64,000 nucleotides of DNA, from contig CAMEJJ010000006.1 in assembly GCA_945919795.1 (NCBI GenBank), forward strand, positions 62,001 through 126,000, given 5' to 3'. The notes beneath the pieces were generated by a model that worked only from the letters and a program-made list of their open reading frames with translations, had not been told where the DNA came from and searched no databases. This stretch comes from an uncultured Lachnospiraceae bacterium (GTDB taxonomy: Bacteria; Bacillota; Clostridia; Lachnospirales; Lachnospiraceae). The position numbers and the translations under genes are program-made. This document shows, piece by piece, positions 47,007 through 53,848 of this stretch. Every line of letters starts with the position of its first letter. Positions within the stretch are counted from its first letter, which is position 1.

Positions 47007-47038
47007 CCCTTCATACATTTTTATCATTGTATGAAGGG
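47007..47038 (-). promoter_or_regulatory. Hairpin that contains the protease ribosome binding site
   Basis: CCCTTCATACA (47007-47017) and TGTATGAAGGG (47028-47038) are perfect 11-bp complements with a 10-base loop. On the minus-strand transcript the 3' arm carries AAGGG, the only ribosome binding site before the protease ATG. Folding would hide it. It could also act as an operator. Confidence 0.6.
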
Positions 47039-47078
47039 CCGTTTGTTTTTATTTCATATAGTCCAATCCTCTTTTATC

Positions 47079-47229
47079 TTGTTTCTGAGGAATTTTGTAT
47101 ATTCTACTTACAGACGCGTTCTCACTTGGATATCAACGTAGCAGTACTAAATTCGCAATAAATTGCTCATTAAGTGCTGACGTTGATATACAGTCTGTTA
47201 GTAGAATATACAAAATTCCTCGGAAACAA
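47079..47229. repeat. 151-bp near-palindromic element
   Basis: The left arm starts TTGTTTC-TGAGGAATTTTG and runs through TATATTCTACT-ACAGAC and TATCAACGT. The right arm is its reverse complement, ending at AAACAA (47229), with few mismatches over about 60 bases and a small extra segment (47118-47131) in the left arm. The centre is near 47155. It begins six bases past the receiver gene stop. No open frame and no clear T-run. Confidence 0.82.
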
Positions 47230-47234
47230 AAAAA

Positions 47235-47606
47235 TCACATCAATACTTCTTCTACGATGTTCCACAACTGAGGCGGTAAAATCGGCTTGCTAATATAATG
47301 AGCAACCGCTAACCGATCGACATCGTCCTGTATCTCTTCTGCACTTCCGGCACTTAAAAAGCAAACCTTCAACTGCTTTCCCTTCTCGTTGTCCCGAATT
47401 TTTTCCAAAGTTTGGACGCCATTTATCTCCGGCATTTCTACATCCAGCAAAACCAAATCATATGCATAATCCGCTTCTTCTAATTTTGTCAGACATTCTA
47501 TTCCGGAATCTGCCTTATCAACGAGATACCCTTTTTGAGATAAAATAAATTCAATCATCTTCAAATTAATCACATCATCATCCACAACCAAAATTCTTTT
47601 TTCCAT
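47235..47606 (-). CDS. Single-domain response regulator (CheY-like)
   Basis: 123 residues, one receiver domain only. The acidic pair is Asp9-Asp10-Asp11 (ILVVDDD), the phospho-acceptor Asp55 (LVLLDVEMPEINGV) and the conserved Lys is in SKPILP near residue 108. There is no output domain. It resembles receivers of the hybrid kinases in the window and could accept phosphate from one of them (inference). AGAGGT stands before the ATG. Confidence 0.9.
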   Translation of the reverse strand: MEKRILVVDDDVINLKMIEFILSQKGYLVDKADSGIECLTKLEEADYAYDLVLLDVEMPEINGVQTLEKIRDNEKGKQLKVCFLSAGSAEEIQDDVDRLAVAHYISKPILPPQLWNIVEEVLM

Positions 47607-47719
47607 AAATATTACCTCTTTTCCAATTTACAAGATTTTTCCCTAAATTCATTCACTTATCACTATAAAAAACAATACTAATATCTGATTTGTTTTCTTA
47701 TCACTAACACGTATTAGTT

Positions 47720-49255
47720 CTAATTTTGGTTAACCAATTTGGCAAAGACTTCGCCACGTTCTTCAAAATTCTTAAAAATACCGTAGCTGGCTGCTGCCGG
47801 TGACAAAATACAACTGCTGCCTTTTTTTGTTATTTGTTTTGCCAGCTCCACGGCATCTTCCAGATGGTCGACCACATACAGCCGCTCTTTATGCAGAAAA
47901 TCCGGATAATCCGCCTGTATTTCATCATAAATCCGTTTGCCGGTATCTTCCATCAGAATAATATGTGCAACTTTGGAATCTGCAAGATAACGCTCAAGGT
48001 TTACATAACTGATTCCACGATCCATTCCTCCAATCAAAACTGTATCTGCATTTTGGATGGTATTTAATGCCTGTATGGTGGTCTCGTCAATCGTCGAAAT
48101 CGAATCATCATAATAGGCCACTCCGTTAACGGTTCCGATATATTGCAGACGATGTGGTAACGGCACATAAGATTGCAGACCTTTTACAAATTCTTCATCA
48201 GTAATTCCAAATTCACAACATACACCATATACATAGGCAATATCCAGATAGTTATGCTCGCCTAACAGACTGATTTCTGTTGTTGGTATCTTGCATTGAC
48301 GATTCTGATATGAAATCACTGGTGGAATTTGTTCCGAATCTAATGGCATATACAATATAATGTCCGTATATTCATCTGATTCAGTATTACAAATAAATTT
48401 CAAATTCGTTTCATTTATGTCAACTTCATATTTTTCATTTATAATGCATTTTTCTTCTTTTTCTATAATTTGTTTTTTCGCACTAGCTTTTATGTCAACC
48501 ACACCATCAGTATGTTTTATGTCAACCGTTTTAATATCGGCACTACACCGTCCGGTTTCCGGCCTGACATCCGGATTGACAAAAAGATAGTCACCTTCTC
48601 TCTGATTTTCATATATTTTTTCTTTTGAAGCAATATATTTATCCAAAGTTCCGTAATGATCCAGATGTTCTTCATAAATATTGAGCAAAATACCCCATTT
48701 CGGGGAAATTGTCATGTATTCCAACTGATGGCAGGATAATTCAATTACAAAAATAGATTCATCGGTTACCTCATGCAGAATATCAAATACTGGAATTCCA
48801 ATATTTCCGGCAAGTATCGCAGGTCGTCCGCTTTCTTTCAAAATATGATGCAAAAGTGTTGTGGTTGTGCTTTTCCCTTTTGTTCCGGTAATGCCGATAA
48901 TACGATCCCTGTAAAACTCAAAAAAGAGTTGCATCTGAGACAGGATTTCGGTCTGATACATAGAAATATCTTTCTTTAATACAATTCCCGGACTCTTCAT
49001 CACGAGGTCATAATCGTCACAAGAATCTTGGTATTGTGGCCCGCAACAAAATTCTATGGCATTCAGATCATATTCCGCATATACTTTATCGGCAAAAACT
49101 TCCGATTCAATTGACAAGTTTTTTTGATCGGCAATTGTTATTTTTTTTGCACTCCCTGCTTCTAAAAATGCTTTTAACGTCGATTGCCCTTCTCGTCCAA
49201 ATCCTAAAATCAGGACGTTTTTATTTTTTATACGATTTGTTAAATAAGTTATCAT
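47720..49255 (-). CDS. murD: UDP-N-acetylmuramoylalanine-D-glutamate ligase
   Basis: 511 residues. Mur ligase ATP loop GITGTKGKSTTTT near residue 118, N-terminal Rossmann start VLILGFGREGQST, HQLEYM-type substrate segment, GEHNYLD and DDSISTIDETT. It adds D-Glu to UDP-MurNAc-Ala in peptidoglycan synthesis. It is about 60 residues longer than usual: an insertion around residues 225-295 (two Lys/Glu-rich strands with VDIK repeats) lies in the central domain. It is not in a dcw cluster here. GGAG is 15 bases from the ATG, rather far. Confidence 0.9.
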   Translation of the reverse strand: MITYLTNRIKNKNVLILGFGREGQSTLKAFLEAGSAKKITIADQKNLSIESEVFADKVYAEYDLNAIEFCCGPQYQDSCDDYDLVMKSPGIVLKKDISMYQTEILSQMQLFFEFYRDRIIGITGTKGKSTTTTLLHHILKESGRPAILAGNIGIPVFDILHEVTDESIFVIELSCHQLEYMTISPKWGILLNIYEEHLDHYGTLDKYIASKEKIYENQREGDYLFVNPDVRPETGRCSADIKTVDIKHTDGVVDIKASAKKQIIEKEEKCIINEKYEVDINETNLKFICNTESDEYTDIILYMPLDSEQIPPVISYQNRQCKIPTTEISLLGEHNYLDIAYVYGVCCEFGITDEEFVKGLQSYVPLPHRLQYIGTVNGVAYYDDSISTIDETTIQALNTIQNADTVLIGGMDRGISYVNLERYLADSKVAHIILMEDTGKRIYDEIQADYPDFLHKERLYVVDHLEDAVELAKQITKKGSSCILSPAAASYGIFKNFEERGEVFAKLVNQN

Positions 49256-49284
49256 ATTCTAACTATCTGCTCCTACAACTGTTT

Positions 49285-50025
49285 CTAATATTTGTCATTT
49301 AATCCGTATAGTTCAGCAACCAGCGCAGCGGAATATACAATCAGAAGCGAAATATTCTGTTCGTCTTTTCCCTGCACCTTTTGAACCGTTTCCAAATTGT
49401 TGGTATTTGAACTGCGACATACGGATATGACGTTTTTGCATCCGTATGCAGTTAGCTTTTGCATACAAGTTTCATCCGCATTGATGGCATAAAAGACCGC
49501 CTGCAGCCATTTTTTACAGGCTTGTTCCGATATGAAATCCGTTTCATAATTTGTTTGAACCGGAATCAGATTTTTTTCTCTTTTATCTGTCCTGTTCCCA
49601 CATCCCGGAACCAATTCTTCTCCTTCACTCACAATGGTAATCTTAGGCAACGGTTTTTCTGCTTCTTGTTTGAAAAGAAGAGATAAAGTGTCACAATACT
49701 TTTCCTCCCAGACGGCAATCTGCTCTTTTGTCAGTGCAAACGGCTCGACGATGATTTCATATGAACCAATTCCCGGCAAACAATAAATCAGTTCTGCCAT
49801 TCCCAGAAAAAAAATCTTTGCAAGCACCACATCATCATCCGCAACGTTTTCCCGATCGCAGGGAATGTCCCAGCTAGGTGCAAAAGCAGCTATCCCCGGC
49901 ATCTCAAAATCATAAGTAATGGTTACTTTGGCGGGAATCTCTCCGATTGCCGGCGATTCCTCGATCTCAAATCCATAATAAATCAATTGTCCATCTATAT
50001 TCGATTGCATTTTATCGTCACTCAT
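49285..50025 (-). CDS. Hypothetical protein
   Basis: 246 residues, acidic, without signal peptide or membrane segment. It starts MSDDKMQSNIDGQLIYYGFE, with a region like PGIAAFAPSWDIPCD near 45-60 and a C-terminus with LLIVYSAALVAELYGLND. I recognise no family. AGAGGA lies eight bases before the ATG. It is 29 bases upstream of murD on the same strand and probably co-transcribed with it. Confidence 0.7.
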   Translation of the reverse strand: MSDDKMQSNIDGQLIYYGFEIEESPAIGEIPAKVTITYDFEMPGIAAFAPSWDIPCDRENVADDDVVLAKIFFLGMAELIYCLPGIGSYEIIVEPFALTKEQIAVWEEKYCDTLSLLFKQEAEKPLPKITIVSEGEELVPGCGNRTDKREKNLIPVQTNYETDFISEQACKKWLQAVFYAINADETCMQKLTAYGCKNVISVCRSSNTNNLETVQKVQGKDEQNISLLIVYSAALVAELYGLNDKY

Positions 50026-50230
50026 GAAAAATCCTCTTTATTTCTTTTCCAAATGCTTGGTACAAAAGGTATTTTGCTCCATTCATTATAATTCATTTCA
50101 CATTTTCAAACAATAACAACTAAGAAAAGAGTATTCAAAACTTTCAAGCCAAAACTTTTCATGAATCATATAGCTATGAAAAGCCCGGATGTGATATGAT
50201 GATGTAAATACAGCATTTAAGGTAGTATGA

Positions 50231-50289
50231 TGCATTCGTGATTCTCGAAATCACGTAGTAATTTAGCAATCTAAATACATCAGCGAATG
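50231..50289 (+). promoter_or_regulatory. Candidate structured leader of the AraC gene
   Basis: A possible three-way junction. CATTCG and CGAATG close it, enclosing GTGATT/AATCAC (loop CTCGA) and ATTTAG/CTAAAT (loop CAAT). It ends about 30 bases before the AraC ATG. It matches no riboswitch class I can name; the hammerhead core is absent. Confidence 0.4.
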
Positions 50290-50319
50290 GCAAAAGTGCA
50301 AACATTATGGTGTTAATAT

Positions 50320-51300
50320 ATGACAGAAAAAAAGAAATCCATTAAACAATTAATTGAAAACGAAACCCGTTTTCTAGACTTTGATTTACGTTATCAGATC
50401 GATGAAGATATCTATAAAACTCTCAAACACGGAAGCAAAGACTATCCGGTTGATTTTTATCTCTTAAATGCCACCGAAAGGCTTTTAGACATTATTCCCT
50501 GGCACTGGCACAAAGAGGCTGAGCTGATTTATATTCTGGATGGTTGCGGGGAATTCCGGATCAGTGAAGATTCCTTTCAAATTCATGAAGGGGAAGCACT
50601 TTTTATCAATTCCCAAGTCATGCATTCCTTTTGTATTGCTCCCGGAAGTGAGACATGTACTTGTATTGATATTGTTTTTCGCCCGGACTATCTTATCTCC
50701 CCTTCGAAACCTTCTTTATATACCAAATATATATATCCGGTCATACAAGATCAGAACTTAAGGGGATTCGTCTTAACAAAAAATGATATCGAAAAAGCAG
50801 GACTGACCTACTATATTCCCGCATTATTTGATTTAAACATAAAGGAGACATCCGGCTACGAACTCCACACCAGAGAATTATTGATGAAAATATGGCTCTA
50901 TATTTTGGATCAGACAAAGGATATGCGTTTTCAGACTTCAAACGCACAACATACCAAAATATCACTGGATGAACGAAGAACCAAAGAAGCCTTGCAGTTT
51001 ATTGAAAACCACTACACAGAATCCATCACTCTGGACGACATTGCTAACAGCATTCATTTAAGCAGAAGTGAATGTTGCCGTTGTATCAAGCGTTGTATGA
51101 ATATGACACCGTTTGAATACTTATTGCAGTTTCGGATTCAAAAAGCCGCACAGCTTTTATCAAACAGCAAAAGACCATTGTCGATCGCAGAGTTAGCATC
51201 TGCTGTCGGTTTCAATTCCTGTAGTTATTTTAACAAACTGTTCCGGAAATATATGGGATGTACGCCATCGCAGTATAAAAAAAGAATGCGGGATCAATGA
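50320..51300 (+). CDS. AraC family transcriptional regulator with cupin sensor
   Basis: 326 residues. The cupin domain (about 45-130) has WHWHKEAELIYILDG and SQVMHSF. The C-terminal pair of helix-turn-helix motifs (ITLDDIANSIHLSRSECCR and LSIAELASAVGFNSCSYFNK) is classical. Such regulators often sense sugars and control carbohydrate loci, but no such locus is adjacent. No good ribosome binding site precedes the ATG. Its last codons lie inside a terminator hairpin and overlap by seven bases the convergent small gene. Confidence 0.92.
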   Translation: MTEKKKSIKQLIENETRFLDFDLRYQIDEDIYKTLKHGSKDYPVDFYLLNATERLLDIIPWHWHKEAELIYILDGCGEFRISEDSFQIHEGEALFINSQVMHSFCIAPGSETCTCIDIVFRPDYLISPSKPSLYTKYIYPVIQDQNLRGFVLTKNDIEKAGLTYYIPALFDLNIKETSGYELHTRELLMKIWLYILDQTKDMRFQTSNAQHTKISLDERRTKEALQFIENHYTESITLDDIANSIHLSRSECCRCIKRCMNMTPFEYLLQFRIQKAAQLLSNSKRPLSIAELASAVGFNSCSYFNKLFRKYMGCTPSQYKKRMRDQ

Positions 51301-51315
51301 CATCCCGCATTTTTT
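51286..51315. terminator. Terminator overlapping the AraC stop
   Basis: ATGCGGGAT (51286-51294) and ATCCCGCAT (51302-51310) are perfect complements with a seven-base loop. The loop holds the AraC stop codon. A T-run follows on the plus strand, and an A-run precedes it, so it may work both ways. Confidence 0.88.
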
Positions 51316-51584
51316 GCATCTTCGAGCACATCAAAAGCCTGTCCCTTTGCCCAGGGACTTCCCACATCACAACGACCATGGTGTTGCACCTTGGCACTGG
51401 TTCCGGCTTGAAATTCATCTGAAACAACCACATTCATCCGACTGGTTTCCGTCTTACTGAAATTTTCCAGAATCGCAAGCATATTTTCAATATCTTCTTC
51501 GCTCACTTCTTCCTGTCTTCTTTTTTTCTCTTCGGCATATGCCTCTAAATCAACGATAAATACCGGTTCTTCTCCATTCATCAT
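51294..51584 (-). CDS. Small conserved-looking protein of unknown function
   Basis: 96 residues. The first half is acidic and helical (VFIVDLEAYAEEKKRRQEE, EEDIENMLAILENFSKT). The second half has a His-Cys-Asp pattern (VQHHGRCDVGSPWAKGQAFD) and ends in Cys-His. The composition looks coding, but there is no clear ribosome binding site; Met2 is an alternative start. Its stop lies within the AraC gene's last codons, in a shared terminator. Confidence 0.55.
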   Translation of the reverse strand: MMNGEEPVFIVDLEAYAEEKKRRQEEVSEEDIENMLAILENFSKTETSRMNVVVSDEFQAGTSAKVQHHGRCDVGSPWAKGQAFDVLEDAKNAGCH

Positions 51585-51637
51585 AGCTTATTTATAGCAG
51601 ACTGTAACGCCTTATCTGCCATGTTCTCCTTTCCCAT

Positions 51638-51782
51638 AATTTCTTTTCTTAATTTCTTTTCTTAATTTCTTTTCTTATTTTCTTTTCTTATTTTTTCTTT
51701 TATCATTAATTCTTTATATCATAAAACAAATGCTGTTAAAACAAATTCAGTTAAAACAAATTCTGCTAAAACAAATCCAGCA
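51638..51782. repeat. Two adjacent short tandem arrays
   Basis: AATTTCTTTTCTT (13 bp) is repeated four times from 51638 to 51689, and AAAACAAAT plus six variable bases (15 bp) four times from 51723 to 51782. Both lie in the gap between the small gene and the DMT transporter. No coding potential is claimed. Confidence 0.8.
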
Positions 51783-51805
51783 ATTCCAAAACAAACAACT
51801 AATTT

Positions 51806-52681
51806 TTAGGACTGTTGGTTACGATACACCCATCGGAATACTGCTGCTCCTATAATAATAACATATCCAAGCAGACTGTAAATATCCGGAATCTGATCTA
51901 AAAACAAAAATCCTAAAATAGCCGCAAATAAAATCTGCGAATAATCATATACTGAAATATCTTTTGCCGGCGCATAGGTATAAGCTGCGGTTATATTTAA
52001 CTGTCCGCCCATTGCCGCAAATCCGGCCAAAATCAGAATTAGCCACTGCTTCGAGGACATGGGCGTATAATGCAAAACCATAACCGGCGTAAGCATGAGT
52101 GTAGAAAACAGAGAGAAGAAAAAAACGATGACGCTTCCCCGTTCTCCCCGGTTTCCCAGAAGGCGGACAAATGTATAGGCTACTCCTGCCCCAAGTCCAC
52201 CCAAAGCTCCGATCATTGCCGGCACAAAACTCATATGAAGCGACGGTTTCATCACAAATAAAGCACCGATAAACGCAATGATAACGGCCGCCCAGTCCCT
52301 CTTACCTGCCCGTTCTTTCAATATAAAGATAGAAAAAATAATGGCAAAAAAGGGCGAAAGCTTGTTTAACATATTAGCATCCGCAATATTTAACCGGTCA
52401 ATCGCATAGAAATTACAAATCAGTCCCGTAAATCCGCATGCGGCGCGCAAAAACAAAAACGGCAGACTGCCTTTTTTTATATGAAATTTTTCTTCTGTTT
52501 TTAACAACATTACGGTTGCGGCTATCAAAGCAACAATATTTCTGAAAAAAGCTTTTTGGAACGAAGGAACATCGCCTGCAAGACGCACAAAAAAAGTCAT
52601 CAGCGAAAAGAAAAAAGCCGCCGCAATAATATGAAGGATTCCTTTGATTTTATCTGTCATTTTATATTCTCTTTTCATCAT
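51806..52681 (-). CDS. DMT-superfamily transporter (EamA)
   Basis: 291 residues with ten membrane segments in two EamA repeats. Typical features are FFSLMTFFVRLAGDVPS at the start, AFFRNIVALIA, NFYAIDRLNIADANMLNKLSPFFA in repeat one (split here: LSPFFAIIFS), and YDYSQILFAAILGFLFLDQIPD in repeat two. Family members move small metabolites; the substrate is unknown. Met1, Met2 and Met8 are possible starts, none with a strong ribosome binding site. Confidence 0.88.
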   Translation of the reverse strand: MMKREYKMTDKIKGILHIIAAAFFFSLMTFFVRLAGDVPSFQKAFFRNIVALIAATVMLLKTEEKFHIKKGSLPFLFLRAACGFTGLICNFYAIDRLNIADANMLNKLSPFFAIIFSIFILKERAGKRDWAAVIIAFIGALFVMKPSLHMSFVPAMIGALGGLGAGVAYTFVRLLGNRGERGSVIVFFFSLFSTLMLTPVMVLHYTPMSSKQWLILILAGFAAMGGQLNITAAYTYAPAKDISVYDYSQILFAAILGFLFLDQIPDIYSLLGYVIIIGAAVFRWVYRNQQS

Positions 52682-52865
52682 ATTTTACATCTTTTACAGG
52701 CACAAATATTGCATGTAAACGAAACAATTATTTGGATTATCATCTCATTTTTCCTTGTGCCATTATAACACTTTTGATAAAATAATCCATAGAATTGCGG
52801 AAGTTACCTGATAACGAAGCAATTCGCAACGGTACATTACCAAAGAAAAAACAGAAAGGACAAAT

Positions 52866-52880
52866 ATGTCGGAACAATGA
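52866..52880 (+). other. Four-codon leader frame coupled to degV
   Basis: ATG-TCG-GAA-CAA-TGA follows GAAAGGAC by four bases. Its stop overlaps the degV start as ATGA. Either a translational-coupling leader or chance. Confidence 0.4.
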
Positions 52881-53746
52881 GAGAATTTATTATTTCAACA
52901 GAAACAAACTGTGATCTTTCGGCAGAATATATCAAAACAAACAATATCTGCATCATCCCCCATTACTATACGGTTGATGAGGAAGTTTACGGTGATGGCA
53001 AAGAACTGACAAACAAAGAATTTTATGACAAAATGCGCGACAAGCATAAAGTCGGCACCATGGCCAGCAATCCTGCTGTCATTGAGGATATGTTTACGGC
53101 AATTGCCAAAGAAGGAAAAGATATTATCCATATCAGCTTTTCTTCCGCATTAAGCGGCGGCTGTGGCAATGTCCAGATGGTTTCCAACCAGATTATGGAA
53201 GCTTATCCGGAGATGAAAATTGTGGTCATTGATACACTGGCTGCATCCCTTGGCGAAGGCATTATGATTAAAAAAGCTTTGGAACTGAAAGCAGAAGGTA
53301 AAACCATCGACGAAACCGTTTCCATTATTCAGGATTTATGTCCTCATCTTAATACGCTGTTTACCGTTGATGATTTAGATTATTTGTATCGCGGCGGACG
53401 TCTTTCAAAAACGACTGCCATCGTCGGTTCATTGGTTAACATAAAACCAATTTTAAAAATCAACGAAGAAGGCAAACTGGTTGCCCATTCCAAAGTCAGA
53501 GGACGTAACAAATCCATTCAGACGTTAGTTTCCATGATGGAAGAACAGCTCGGTTCTTACAAAGACAAACAGCTTGAAATCGGAATTATCCATGGTGACT
53601 GCGAAAACGATGCCCTGACATTGAAAAAACTGGTAGAAGAAAAATTCGGCTATACCAATTTTATGATTGAACCAATTGGTCCCAGTATCGGTGCACATTC
53701 CGGCCCCGGAACATTAGGAATTGTCTTTTTAGGCGACCATCGTTAA
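52877..53746 (+). CDS. DegV family fatty-acid-binding protein
   Basis: 289 residues. DegV fold markers are SFSSALSGGCGNVQ, LYRGGRLSKT and GPSIGAHSGPGTLG. Members bind fatty acids (FakB-type) for the FakA kinase, which is not nearby. The best ribosome binding site upstream (AAAGGAC) points to another ATG at 52866 that opens a four-codon frame (MSEQ), whose TGA overlaps this ATG. The gene is flanked downstream by a terminator hairpin. Confidence 0.93.
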   Translation: MREFIISTETNCDLSAEYIKTNNICIIPHYYTVDEEVYGDGKELTNKEFYDKMRDKHKVGTMASNPAVIEDMFTAIAKEGKDIIHISFSSALSGGCGNVQMVSNQIMEAYPEMKIVVIDTLAASLGEGIMIKKALELKAEGKTIDETVSIIQDLCPHLNTLFTVDDLDYLYRGGRLSKTTAIVGSLVNIKPILKINEEGKLVAHSKVRGRNKSIQTLVSMMEEQLGSYKDKQLEIGIIHGDCENDALTLKKLVEEKFGYTNFMIEPIGPSIGAHSGPGTLGIVFLGDHR

Positions 53747-53764
53747 TAAAGATTTGTGTGACGC

Positions 53765-53820
53765 AAATGACCGGTTTCAACTATCCCAAGACGAAGTCTG
53801 AGTTTTGAAACCGGTCATTT
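53765..53820. terminator. Hairpin at a convergent gene end (dispersed family, copy 2)
   Basis: AAATGACCGGTTTCAA (53765-53780) pairs with TTGAAACCGGTCATTT (53805-53820), with a loop holding AAGACGAAGTCTGAG. It lies between degV and the converging YhgE/Pip gene. Relative to copy 1 the stem pair C-G is changed to A-T on both sides, keeping the pairing. Confidence 0.8.
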
Positions 53821-53848
53821 CATAATATTTTGTGAGCATGCCGCTATT

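Noticed and set aside
50231..50289. Hammerhead ribozyme on the minus strand (CTGATG is present)
   Set aside because: The required GAAA after stem II and the seventh core base are missing, so the catalytic core cannot form.
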